A DNA stretch of 11,356 bases from QQUD01 sp039029915 (GCA_039029915.1 JBCCFD010000245.1:1-11356); one strand, 5' to 3'. Shown: positions 1 through 7,140, counted from the first letter of the stretch. Numbers and translations: made by a program. Notes: generated by a model not told the origin, from the sequence alone.

Positions 1-39
1 CAGACTCAAAACGGGTTGAGAACATCAAAAGGTGAATAA

Positions 40-525
40 TTGAGTATTCCATATGAACAATCCTATTTAGGGCGGATGCGAAAACTTATTGGCAAACAGG
101 AAATGTTTGCCATTGGGGCTCGGGCAGTCATTCAAAACGACCAAGGAAAAGTTTTATTTGTCCAGCGAAGTGATAATCATTTATGGGTAATGCCTGCTGG
201 CAGCATTGAACTTGGGGAGTCAATTTACGATTGTGTTGTTAGGGAAGTCAAAGAGGAAACAGGATTGGATGTTGAATCAGCCTACCCTATTTCTCTCTAT
301 TCTGCTCCAAAGTACTCTTTTGTGACTTCATATGGTGACCCCTATCAAATGTTTAGTTTAGTTTTCATTGTGGACAAATGGAGTGGAGAACTTTTTTCAC
401 AAACAGATGAAACGATTGCCGCTCAATTTTTTGATATAGATAATCTACCTGAAAATATTCCCCATCATTATCACGAAACATTGGATGATGTTAAGCAGTT
501 TAACGGCCGTTTAATTCTTAAATAA
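40..525 (+). CDS. NUDIX hydrolase
   Basis: This is a 161-residue hydrolase that cleaves nucleoside diphosphates linked to another group; the substrate cannot be told from sequence. A perfect Nudix box lies at residues 54-76: G54, five residues, E60, seven residues, R68-E69, E72-E73, G75 and a hydrophobic residue. The glutamates bind the catalytic divalent metal. The preceding strand 'VLFVQRSDNHLWVMPAG' and the N-terminal 'LRKLIG'-like stretch resemble the many short cytoplasmic NUDIX proteins of Gram-positive-type genomes. The start is TTG: a Shine-Dalgarno AGGTG ends five bases before it, and the nearby GTG at 32 runs straight into a stop. The gene ends 9 bp from the convergent azlD. One AACGGCCGTT word lies at 502-511 and encodes N-G-R near the C-terminus. 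Family assignment is secure; the specific role is unknown. Confidence 0.93.
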   Translation: MSIPYEQSYLGRMRKLIGKQEMFAIGARAVIQNDQGKVLFVQRSDNHLWVMPAGSIELGESIYDCVVREVKEETGLDVESAYPISLYSAPKYSFVTSYGDPYQMFSLVFIVDKWSGELFSQTDETIAAQFFDIDNLPENIPHHYHETLDDVKQFNGRLILK

Positions 526-534
526 AACGAGTTA

Positions 535-852
535 TCACCCTAAAACCCATTGCCCTGCCCATAAAATCATCATGCCAACCAGAATCGAAAGCAATAAATT
601 ACCAAATCGAGAGGCGACGATGAGCGTGATGAGGGCGCTCAAAATTTTGACATTTGTTGGTGTAATATCTATCTGGCCGTCGGTCATGAAGATAAGCGGG
701 GAGACGAGTGCAGGGAAAATGGTGACGGGAACAAATCGCAGGCTTTTTCGCATCCACTTCGGCATCTCCCAATCGCTTAAAAATATAATAAACGATGCCC
801 GCTTTAAATATGTGAATGAGCCTATCATTAAAACAAGAATCCAATATTTCAT
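535..852 (-). CDS. azlD: AzlD-family branched-chain amino acid transport protein
   Basis: This is the small (105-residue) membrane subunit of the AzlCD-type exporter, which in characterised members exports branched-chain amino acids or their analogues. It is almost wholly hydrophobic, with about four membrane segments (roughly residues 1-20, 41-57, 66-84 and 85-104), the size usual for AzlD. Its ATG overlaps the azlC stop codon in an ATGA, and a GGAGG Shine-Dalgarno lies inside the end of azlC just upstream, so the two are translated together. It stops with TGA, 9 bp from the convergent NUDIX gene; I see no hairpin terminator in that gap. The call depends as much on the azlC partnership as on its own sequence. 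The transported amino acid is not determinable. Confidence 0.85.
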   Translation of the reverse strand: MKYWILVLMIGSFTYLKRASFIIFLSDWEMPKWMRKSLRFVPVTIFPALVSPLIFMTDGQIDITPTNVKILSALITLIVASRFGNLLLSILVGMMILWAGQWVLG

Positions 853-1562
853 GCGTCTCCCTCCAATAGGTAGCCAACGAGGATACCGGAAAATGTGGCC
901 ACCATAAGGCCAAGATTATTGGGTAAGCCAAACGCCAGCAGGGCCGCGACTGCCGAAACGAGGGCGGCCGCAATATAGGAATAGCCTTTAATAGCCGGCG
1001 GCACGAGGGACAAAAACATGAGGGGAACCACAAAATCTAGTGATAAATTGTCTGGTATGACGGCTCCAAGAAAATATCCCGTAACAATCGCGCTAAACCA
1101 GGCGACAGCAATAGGAACGGCCGTTCCCAGATGATATTGTCGCTTAAACGGACTGCTAGGGTACTCGTCAAAATATTGAGATGAAAGCGCAAAAACTTGA
1201 TCAACCAAAGTATATGAAAGCAATAATTTCCAACCAAGCGGTTGGTCATTGTAATGCTCACCGATTGATGCGCTGTAAATCAGCTGCCGCAAATTAATAA
1301 CAAAGGCAGACAGGACAATAATCCAAATCGTGGTGCCCTGTGCTAATAAATCAAGCATCACCAGCTCTGACACGCCTGCAAACACAAAAGCGGCTCGGAA
1401 AAATGTCTGGAAAGTAGTTAAGTTTCCTTCGGCAGAGACCACACCCATGATCATGCCAAAAGGAACAACACCAACTAAAATGGGTAACACCGTTCGAAAA
1501 CCAAGAAAGAACGTTTCTCTCGCTGTAGCAACCTGATTGATGGATTTAATGTCCGTTGTCAT
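849..1562 (-). CDS. azlC: AzlC-family amino acid exporter, large subunit
   Basis: The 237-residue integral membrane protein forms the large subunit of an AzlCD exporter in the cytoplasmic membrane. Family signatures are visible: 'LPILVGVVPFGMIMG' near residues 26-40, the 'FAGVSELVMLDLLAQG' segment near 60-76, and 'FVINLRQLIYSASIGEHY' near 87-104, which matches the conserved N-L-R-x-x-x-Y-S-A-S region. The length is normal and there are several membrane spans. The ATG at 1562 has GAGG four bases upstream. It is the first gene of a two-gene operon with azlD (4-bp overlap) and is divergent from rlmN. The 160-bp gap holds an inverted repeat (1630-1666) that may be an operator, but no dedicated regulator is adjacent. 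AACGGCCGTT at 1116-1125 encodes T-A-V. The substrate is inferred from the family only. Confidence 0.9.
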   Translation of the reverse strand: MTTDIKSINQVATARETFFLGFRTVLPILVGVVPFGMIMGVVSAEGNLTTFQTFFRAAFVFAGVSELVMLDLLAQGTTIWIIVLSAFVINLRQLIYSASIGEHYNDQPLGWKLLLSYTLVDQVFALSSQYFDEYPSSPFKRQYHLGTAVPIAVAWFSAIVTGYFLGAVIPDNLSLDFVVPLMFLSLVPPAIKGYSYIAAALVSAVAALLAFGLPNNLGLMVATFSGILVGYLLEGDA

Positions 1563-1629
1563 AGAACCTCATTTCATGATCAAAGTCGCTAAGTTTAACC
1601 TAACAGCCAGCAGTTAACGATTGACAATC

Positions 1630-1666
1630 ATTCGTTATGACCTAGGCCAATTTACCAATAACGAAT
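1630..1666. repeat. Inverted repeat in the azlC-rlmN gap
   Basis: Perfect 9-bp arms ATTCGTTAT (1630-1638) and ATAACGAAT (1658-1666) are separated by 19 bp. A third, related half-site TTAACGATT lies at 1614-1622. The position between two divergent genes suggests a protein-binding site, most likely for azlCD, but no protein can be assigned. Confidence 0.45.
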
Positions 1667-1712
1667 AACTGATCCTAACTAGCGCTTCTAGCCCCAAGAC
1701 CGTTGCCCCTGC

Positions 1713-1725
1713 TATAATTCTCACT
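1713..1725 (+). promoter_or_regulatory. rlmN promoter -10 box, probably leaderless
   Basis: A consensus TATAAT lies at 1713-1718 and the rlmN ATG starts at 1726. Transcription would begin about seven bases after the -10 box, at or right beside the ATG. There is no Shine-Dalgarno in the seven bases between, and no convincing -35 hexamer at 16-18 bp spacing. This points to a leaderless mRNA. Confidence 0.6.
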
Positions 1726-2787
1726 ATGCAAAACAAACCGTCACTTTATGAGTTCGACTTTGATGGCATGACAGCTTTTGTGAAAGAGCTTGGTCAGCCA
1801 AAATTTCGAGCGCAACAGCTCTGGGAATGGCTGTATATCAATCACGCCACAGATTTTGACAGCATGAGCAATCTGCCTAAAAAGATGCGTGAGGGATTAA
1901 AAACGGCCGTTTCCCTAAACACGGGTACCATCACAACCCGCCTGCATTCCAACGATGGTCAAACAACAAAAGTGCTTTTTCAGCTTCCAGATGGTCAATT
2001 TATTGAGACGGTTTTAATGAAGTATGATAAACGGCGGACACTATGTATTAGCACCCAAGCAGGCTGTGCCATGGGCTGCGTCTTTTGTGCGACCGGCCAG
2101 ATGGGGTTTGAACGGCATTTGACCGCTGGGGAAATTGTGGCTCAGGTGCTTTACTTCGCCAATGAACTGCGCCAAACGGATGAACATGTAACCAATATCG
2201 TCATGATGGGCATGGGAGAACCTCTACATAATTATAAACACACCTTATCCGCCATCGACCGCCTGACGGCCGAAGACGGCTTTAATTTAGGGGCTCGCAA
2301 AATCACGATCTCGACCGTCGGCCTTGTTCCTGCCATACGCCGCTATGCAAACGAACAGCGCCAAACGCCGCTGGCCATTTCTCTCCACGCCGCCACCGAT
2401 GAAGAGCGAGATAAACTGATCCCCTTAAATAAAACTTGGCCCATTGCTGATGTCATGGATGCGTGCCAATACTACATTGAGAAAACTGGCCGTCGCCTCA
2501 CCTTTGAATGGGCATTAATCAACGGAAAAAATGACACAGTTGAGCAGGCAACACGGCTAGGTAAGCTGCTCCAGGGCATGCTTTGCCACGTTAATTTAAT
2601 TCCCCTTAATCCAACTGATGGATTTGAAGGTATGCCATCATCAAAAGATAACGTCCAAACGTTTCAAGATGTCTTGGCTCGATATGGGGTAAGCAGCACG
2701 GTGCGCATGCGGAGAGGCATTGATATTCAGGCTGGTTGCGGTCAACTGCGAGATCGCGTTGTCAAAGGCATCCAAATAATTAGCTAA
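1726..2787 (+). CDS. rlmN: Dual-specificity RNA methyltransferase RlmN (radical SAM)
   Basis: RlmN methylates C2 of adenosine 2503 in 23S rRNA and, in characterised bacteria, A37 of some tRNAs, using radical SAM chemistry in the cytoplasm. The 353-residue length is typical. The N-terminal accessory domain contains 'FRAQQLWEWLY' (28-37). The radical SAM cysteines are C114, C118 and C121 (CxxxCxxC), which hold the 4Fe-4S cluster. 'MGMGEPLHNY' (161-170) is the family's GGE-like SAM-binding motif. 'RRGIDIQAGCGQL' near the C-terminus carries C338, the cysteine that forms the methylated intermediate. E94 in 'IETVLM' matches the conserved glutamate in the same context. Resistance-type Cfr is less likely because the overall motif wording is that of housekeeping RlmN. 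It is transcribed alone from its own promoter and is convergent with tetR. AACGGCCGTT at 1902-1911 encodes T-A-V. Confidence 0.96.
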   Translation: MQNKPSLYEFDFDGMTAFVKELGQPKFRAQQLWEWLYINHATDFDSMSNLPKKMREGLKTAVSLNTGTITTRLHSNDGQTTKVLFQLPDGQFIETVLMKYDKRRTLCISTQAGCAMGCVFCATGQMGFERHLTAGEIVAQVLYFANELRQTDEHVTNIVMMGMGEPLHNYKHTLSAIDRLTAEDGFNLGARKITISTVGLVPAIRRYANEQRQTPLAISLHAATDEERDKLIPLNKTWPIADVMDACQYYIEKTGRRLTFEWALINGKNDTVEQATRLGKLLQGMLCHVNLIPLNPTDGFEGMPSSKDNVQTFQDVLARYGVSSTVRMRRGIDIQAGCGQLRDRVVKGIQIIS

Positions 2788-2831
2788 CACCGTGTGCCAG
2801 TTTCGATTATCAGATGTCATGATTGTCGTAA

Positions 2832-2851
2832 GGACATAGCATGCTATGTCC
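2832..2851. repeat. 20-bp perfect palindrome between rlmN and tetR
   Basis: GGACATAGC-AT-GCTATGTCC is a perfect 20-bp palindrome in the 185-bp gap between two convergent genes. The flanks (GTAA on the left, CTCCC on the right) extend it imperfectly. It has no T-tract and no loop, so it is not a standard intrinsic terminator. It resembles short dispersed intergenic palindromes (REP-like elements). The rest of the gap holds only a weak 5-bp inverted repeat (2858-2880). Confidence 0.55.
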
Positions 2852-2972
2852 CTCCCAGTAGGAATTACAAGAAAACCTACACATCAAGTTAGCTAATAAG
2901 TAAACACTTTTTCAGCCGTCCGGTCTAGAACTCGGTGCCAGCTAGCAGCCTATAGTAAATTAATTCAAAATA

Positions 2973-3542
2973 TCAGGAAACTGGCTGAGATTGTTTGGTT
3001 AGCTTCAAAATGAGGTCTTTAATTGCCTCAAGCCGCTCTTCATCTGGGGGAGCATATTGATTTTTAATTGAAGTCCATAGGCCATCCACGGCTAAACGCA
3101 AAAAAGTGGCCCAAACGGGATCAATATCTGATTGCTCGATTTGTGCTTGCCATTTGATATATTTTTGCCGCATCAACTGATGGGCCGAGGCGTATTTTTC
3201 TTCAGCGGCGAGCAGGCTGGCATACAGGCTGGCGTTTTCATGATCGGTAATTTGCTCAATAGAAGCGAGCGCATACGCTCGTAGCCACGCCCCGGGGGCG
3301 TCTCCTTCAACGGCCGTTAATTCCTGAAGGCGTGCCTCAAAAATATTATTGTGGTACTCAAACAACCCCTCGATTAAAGCGACCTTGTTTGGAAAATGAT
3401 AAAGCAAGCCCCCCTTGCTTAATTGAGCCTCTTCAGCAACAGCATCTAGCGTTAGACTCGACAACCCTTCCCGCTGCAATATTCGACTACATCCTTCAAA
3501 AATTAATCGCTTCGTTTCAACGGCCGTTCTCTTTGAACCCAT
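2973..3542 (-). CDS. TetR/AcrR-family transcriptional regulator
   Basis: This 189-residue DNA-binding repressor has the standard TetR layout. The N-terminal helix-turn-helix domain covers about residues 8-55, with 'LTLDAVAEEAQLSKGGLLYHFPNK' as the recognition core; the remainder is an alpha-helical ligand and dimerisation domain that I cannot match to a named subfamily. It is divergent from the choline dehydrogenase-like gene, which makes that gene the likely target. The N-terminus does not look like BetI. The ATG has GAGGT four bases upstream. Its own promoter is strong (TTGACA, 16 bp, TATAGT) and carries AGTCACC repeats next to both boxes, consistent with control of its own synthesis. AACGGCCGTT occurs twice in the gene (3309 and 3519), encoding T-A-V each time. 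The stop is TGA. Confidence 0.9.
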   Translation of the reverse strand: MGSKRTAVETKRLIFEGCSRILQREGLSSLTLDAVAEEAQLSKGGLLYHFPNKVALIEGLFEYHNNIFEARLQELTAVEGDAPGAWLRAYALASIEQITDHENASLYASLLAAEEKYASAHQLMRQKYIKWQAQIEQSDIDPVWATFLRLAVDGLWTSIKNQYAPPDEERLEAIKDLILKLTKQSQPVS

Positions 3543-3552
3543 AAATACCTCA

Positions 3553-3586
3553 TTGGTGACTATAGAGGGATTTGGGTGACTGTCAA
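3553..3586 (-). promoter_or_regulatory. tetR promoter with direct repeats
   Basis: On the minus strand TTGACA (3586-3581) and TATAGT (3564-3559) are 16 bp apart. AGTCACC occurs twice (3581-3575 and 3561-3555), exactly 20 bp apart, once directly after the -35 box and once overlapping the end of the -10 box. Predicted transcription starts about 10 bases before the tetR ATG. The repeats sit where a repressor would block polymerase. Confidence 0.7.
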
Positions 3587-3597
3587 GGAAGATTTAA

Positions 3598-3724
3598 AGC
3601 TAGAGTACAGAGCTAGAGGGAGGCAATTGACAACGAGTTTTGCATTATACATATGCTTTTGAAGGCAAATAAACCAACCTAGCACCTCCCTTTACACACG
3701 TGCTCTAGCTACATCCCCTAGCTC
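3598..3724. repeat. Cluster of AGCTAGAG repeats in the tetR-betA gap
   Basis: AGCTAGAG occurs at 3598-3605 and 3611-3618, and its reverse complement CTCTAGCT at 3703-3710. GGGAGG (3618-3623) faces CCTCCC (3685-3690), and GAGCTAG (3610-3616) faces CTAGCTC (3718-3724). The result is an imperfect nested inverted repeat about 100-127 bp long with an AT-rich centre. It could be a remnant of a small inverted-repeat element or a set of regulator sites. Confidence 0.4.
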
Positions 3725-3749
3725 CAGCAATCGATACATGTTAAACTTA

Positions 3750-3771
3750 CTGTACCAACCAGACGGTACAG
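3750..3771. promoter_or_regulatory. Probable TetR operator in front of betA
   Basis: CTGTACC (3750-3756) and GGTACAG (3765-3771) form a perfect 7-bp inverted repeat around an 8-bp spacer, 22 bp in all, the size typical of TetR-family operators. It lies directly upstream of a candidate -10 box TATAGT (3775-3780), 21 bp before the betA ATG, so a bound protein would cover the promoter. The adjacent TetR protein is the natural candidate ligand. Confidence 0.6.
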
Positions 3772-3791
3772 CAATATAGTAGAGAGAAGGT

Positions 3792-5459
3792 ATGAGCCAA
3801 AAAAACCAATACGACACAATCATCATCGGTGGTGGATCAGCCGGATGCGTTCTGGCCAATCGTTTATCTGAAGACCCTAACCATTCAGTTCTCGTGTTAG
3901 AAGCCGGACGGAAAGACCACATTTGGGATTTATTTATTCACATGCCGGCAGCCCTCACCATTCCCATTGGCAACCCAAGGTACGATTGGATATATCATTC
4001 TGAGCCAGAACCCTACATGCATAATCGTCGGGTATATCAAGGCCGAGGCAAGATATTGGGGGGATCAAGCAGCATCAACGGCATGATCTTTCAGCGTGGC
4101 AATCCCATGGATTTTGAACGGTGGGGTGCTGATGCAGGCATGAATACATGGAATTATGCGCACTGTTTACCCTACTTTAAAAAAATGGAAAACTGCCTTG
4201 TGGGCGGCGACACCTTTCGGGGCAATGGCGGGCCGTTAGTTTTAGAACGGGGGCCAGCCAAAAATCCGCTGTTCTCAGCCTTTTTTGAAGCAGTTCAGCA
4301 AGCCGGGCACCCATTAACCGACGATGTCAACGGCTACAAGCAGGAAGGGTTTGCAAAGTTCGACCGCAATATTCGCAAAGGGAAACGCTTAAGTTCGGCC
4401 CGAGCTTATTTACACCCGGTAACCTCTCGACCAAATCTGTCCGTAAAAACGCGCGCTTTTGTGTCAAAAATTCTGATCGAAAATAAGAGGGCGGTCGGTG
4501 TCGACGTCTCATTTGGCAAACGACGCAGTGAAAAAATATATGGTGGACAAATTATCTGCTGTGGGGGAGCTGTTAACTCACCGCAGCTGCTAATGCTGTC
4601 TGGTATTGGAAACGCTGATGAGCTATCTCCCCTAGGCATTGACGTAAAGCAGCATTTGCCAGGCGTCGGTGAAAATCTACAGGATCATTTGGAGGTTTAC
4701 ATCCAGCACGCTTGCACTCAACCGGTATCCGTTTGGCCCGCCATGCAGTGGTACAATCAGCCTTTTGTCGGCTTACAGTGGCTTCTATTTAAAAACGGCC
4801 CTGTCGCCAGCAACCATTTTGAAGCAGGTGGTTTTATTCGCAGCAATGAAACGGTACCTTACCCAAATTTGATGTTTCACTTTTTGCCTGTTGCCGTGCG
4901 CTATGATGGCACGTCTCCAAGCGGCGGGCACGGGTACCAAGTACACGTTGGTCCGATGTATTCTAATTCTCGTGGCTCAGTAAAGCTAAAAACGGCCGTT
5001 CCGACCGACAAGCCGGCTCTCCGCTTTAACTATCTTTCAACGCCAGAAGACCGCCGAGAATGGATTGAAGCCATACACTGTGCGCGAGAAATAATGAATC
5101 AGCCCGCTTTTGATGAATTTAGCGGGGGTGAACTGTCACCAGGACCAGATGTACAGTCCGATATGGATATTTTAAAGTGGGTCGGATATGAAGGAGAAAC
5201 AGCCTATCATCCATCCTGCACCTGCAAAATGGGGATTGAAGAAACGGCCGTTGTTGACCCCAACAGCCTGAAAGTCCACGGTATGGACGGGCTGTATGTG
5301 GTAGATGCCTCCGTGATGCCCTACGTCACCAATGGCAACATCTATGCCCCGACCATGATGCTAGCTGAAAAAGCAGCGGACTTGATAAAAGGGGATACGC
5401 CATTACCGGTAGAAGATGTTCCCTTTTACAAGCGTTCGTCATCAATTAGCAGAAAATAG
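3792..5459 (+). CDS. betA: Choline dehydrogenase-like GMC oxidoreductase
   Basis: This FAD enzyme of the GMC family most likely oxidises choline to betaine aldehyde for glycine betaine synthesis. Its 555 residues match the length of E. coli BetA, which I remember as closely similar across several blocks, for example 'LPGVGENLQDHLE' (289-301) and 'SNHFEAGGFIRS' (340-351). The FAD dinucleotide-binding motif is G13-x-G15-xx-G18, with E37 ending the next strand. GMC signature 1 is near residues 84-104 ('GRGKILGGSSSINGM') and signature 2 near 259-273. Catalytic residues are H473 in 'AYHPSCTCKMG' and N516, which lines up with the second catalytic His/Asn of the family. The ATG directly follows a purine-rich AGAGAGAAGG. 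No betB or choline transporter lies in the window, so substrate preference among GMC alcohols is inferred. Regulation is probably by the divergent TetR. AACGGCCGTT occurs at 4991 and 5243, encoding T-A-V. Confidence 0.85.
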   Translation: MSQKNQYDTIIIGGGSAGCVLANRLSEDPNHSVLVLEAGRKDHIWDLFIHMPAALTIPIGNPRYDWIYHSEPEPYMHNRRVYQGRGKILGGSSSINGMIFQRGNPMDFERWGADAGMNTWNYAHCLPYFKKMENCLVGGDTFRGNGGPLVLERGPAKNPLFSAFFEAVQQAGHPLTDDVNGYKQEGFAKFDRNIRKGKRLSSARAYLHPVTSRPNLSVKTRAFVSKILIENKRAVGVDVSFGKRRSEKIYGGQIICCGGAVNSPQLLMLSGIGNADELSPLGIDVKQHLPGVGENLQDHLEVYIQHACTQPVSVWPAMQWYNQPFVGLQWLLFKNGPVASNHFEAGGFIRSNETVPYPNLMFHFLPVAVRYDGTSPSGGHGYQVHVGPMYSNSRGSVKLKTAVPTDKPALRFNYLSTPEDRREWIEAIHCAREIMNQPAFDEFSGGELSPGPDVQSDMDILKWVGYEGETAYHPSCTCKMGIEETAVVDPNSLKVHGMDGLYVVDASVMPYVTNGNIYAPTMMLAEKAADLIKGDTPLPVEDVPFYKRSSSISRK

Positions 5460-5529
5460 AAGGCGTTCAAAAATTAGAACCCAAATTATAACTTTCCTTT
5501 AATACATCGCTGCATGTGTGTCAGGCGGT

Positions 5530-5547
5530 GAGCCTCAGAGGTTTTTT
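5530..5547 (+). terminator. Weak candidate terminator after betA
   Basis: A short stem CCT-CAG-AGG (5533-5541), extended by wobble pairs to about 5530-5544, runs into a T6 tract (5542-5547). The stem is weak and the U-tract overlaps it. It is in the right place, between the betA stop and the end of the convergent gene, but remains a candidate only. Confidence 0.35.
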
Positions 5548-5561
5548 CCGCGTAACATCAA

Positions 5562-6851
5562 TTAGTGAATCAAAATCTCCCAGCCATCTACCGTTTCATA
5601 TGGATTCATCGTTGTCCCATCTGGATCAAGGTAAAAAGTGTGACCATCAAACACTACTTTTAGCATCAAGTCGTTGGGGGAATGCTTAATGTTAATAGAG
5701 GTAGCATCCACATAATAAAGCGAAACATCCCATTGCACAGGTGCAGCCTTGAGCATTGAGGCAAGCAAGATTGCCTTATCCTCAACTCCACCGCCGTTAA
5801 TCAAGGTTTCAAGGGGGAATTGGGGCGTCTCGCTCAATTGAGAGTCCGTTAGTTCAACCTGGGACACAATGAGCCACGCTTGTTCCATCACCAGAAACTT
5901 ATCGCTGTATTCCTGATTCAGGTCTCGCATTAGCGCCTCAAAAATGGCAGATTGTATAAAAAATCGGCAATCTAAAACGGAGCCTGTCATGTTGCCTGCT
6001 GAAACGGATTGATAACGATGAAACTGGTGAGATTTTTCTGATAGTTTGTTGGTGTCAACAAGCATTTGATAAGGCACCTCAAACTGTAAGGGTTGTCCGT
6101 TCGACCGATTGAAATTGAACAGCAAGTTTTCATCATGAATCAGCACATTGGGCAGCTCGATTTGTTCAGCAATGAACGTTTGTAGCTCAGTCACATCTTG
6201 TTTCAATTGACCAATTTCCACGCTTAGATTTTCTTCCCGGTTTTGAGCGGCCAATAACTGTTGCGTCACGGTTGCCATTTCTTGGCTCAGGCTCACGTTT
6301 TCATCAATTAATTGTTGATTTTGCCCTTCAACAATTTGTATCTCTAAATTAAGACCTTCGTTTTGGTTCTCTAAAATGATGATTGTGTGCTCGAGAGAAG
6401 CGTCAGAAGCGGGTTGTTTAACGGCCGTTAATGACTGTGAAACAGGTTCAGGTTCTGGCGACGTCTGAGCCACAGCCGTTTGATTCGCAGTGAATATCCA
6501 GAACGCCAACCCAAACGTCAAGATAAAAATTAAGGCTAAGCTCCAAACAGGTGGGGCATCTTCTACAAGCGACTGGCTCAAACGTTTGGTCTGCGGAGCT
6601 GGGAAATAAACAGTGCTAAACTGCTGCAGACCTTGAGCTGCCTCTCGACTCATGGGCATCTCTTTTTGCCACTTTTGATAAACCAAATACTTTTCACGGG
6701 TGGTTGGATAAGTTTCAACCAACCATTTCCATGCCATTTCATTTGATTTATCTTCTTTTAGGATAGATATCAATAGGTAGCGAGCTTTTTGCAATTCACC
6801 AGCTTGAACGAAGTGAATAGCACGGCGCAAAAGGGAAACATTCCTAGACAT
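5562..6851 (-). CDS. Membrane-anchored coiled-coil protein with degenerate transglutaminase-like domain
   Basis: I do not recognise a named family for the whole protein. From the chosen start it has 429 residues. Residues 1-80 look like a TPR-type helical repeat ('LQKARYLLISILKEDKSNEMAWKWL'), a style common in Chloroflexota. A single membrane segment lies at about 102-122, followed by a Pro/Glu linker and a Gln/Glu/Leu-rich coiled coil at about 152-232. The C-terminal 'INGGGVEDKAILLASMLKA' (351-369) and 'LMLKVVFDGHTFYLDPDGTT' (395-414) match the transglutaminase-like fold, but V356 stands where the catalytic Cys should be and the usual His position appears to be Asp394, so it is probably not an enzyme. 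The start at 6851 has AAGGAG seven bases upstream; an in-frame ATG at 6878 would add nine residues but places that Shine-Dalgarno inside the gene. The TPR-like part would be cytoplasmic and the rest extracytoplasmic (inferred). It is divergent from the kinase gene. Confidence 0.8.
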   Translation of the reverse strand: MSRNVSLLRRAIHFVQAGELQKARYLLISILKEDKSNEMAWKWLVETYPTTREKYLVYQKWQKEMPMSREAAQGLQQFSTVYFPAPQTKRLSQSLVEDAPPVWSLALIFILTFGLAFWIFTANQTAVAQTSPEPEPVSQSLTAVKQPASDASLEHTIIILENQNEGLNLEIQIVEGQNQQLIDENVSLSQEMATVTQQLLAAQNREENLSVEIGQLKQDVTELQTFIAEQIELPNVLIHDENLLFNFNRSNGQPLQFEVPYQMLVDTNKLSEKSHQFHRYQSVSAGNMTGSVLDCRFFIQSAIFEALMRDLNQEYSDKFLVMEQAWLIVSQVELTDSQLSETPQFPLETLINGGGVEDKAILLASMLKAAPVQWDVSLYYVDATSINIKHSPNDLMLKVVFDGHTFYLDPDGTTMNPYETVDGWEILIH

Positions 6852-6922
6852 GACGATACTCCTTGTCATGGTCATCATTTATTCATGTTGTATGCTTAAT
6901 TGTCGATGATTGACACTGGCAG

Positions 6923-7059
6923 AAGTAAATACACAACCCCTCAAGTCATTTATTTACTTGCAAATTTGATTGAATAATCCCAACCTACTCAGACTATTCA
7001 ATCTCTCTTCTGTAACTACTAAATAATGGACAGTGGAGTTCTGGCTTTAGTCTTCCACT
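6923..7059. repeat. Three consecutive inverted repeats in the 325-bp intergenic region
   Basis: The gap 6852-7176 holds no gene that I can support. It contains three inverted repeats in a row: AAGTAAATA/TATTTACTT (6923-6931 and 6951-6959), GATTGAATA/TATTCAATC (6968-6976 and 6995-7003), and AGTGGA/TCCACT (7032-7037 and 7054-7059). Their spacers are 19, 18 and 16 bp. They could be operators for the divergent promoters or hairpins in an untranslated RNA. One AACGGCCGTT lies at 7123-7132. Confidence 0.45.
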
Positions 7060-7140
7060 AAATATGTCTATACGATACTGTTTAAAATCAATTATTTTCT
7101 GACACAAATATGACAAATATAAAACGGCCGTTTAATAAAT

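Noticed and set aside
572..907. Plus-strand open frame opposite azlD and azlC
   Set aside because: It mirrors a well-supported membrane gene pair, has no family resemblance and no ribosome site.
599..1033. Minus-strand open frame overlapping azlC and azlD in another frame
   Set aside because: Cys/Arg/Pro-rich shadow translation; the overlapping frame carries clear AzlC/AzlD sequence.
2973..3542. Naming the betA-adjacent regulator betI
   Set aside because: It is TetR-type and next to betA, but its N-terminus does not match the BetI pattern I remember.
3627..3657. A second betA promoter (TTGACA at 3627)
   Set aside because: The -35 is perfect, but no acceptable -10 lies at 16-18 bp spacing and it would leave a leader of over 130 bases; too weak to list.
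6852..6878. Longer start of the transglutaminase-like gene at 6878
   Set aside because: It would add a low-information MMTMTRSIV segment and bury the AAGGAG that serves the ATG at 6851.
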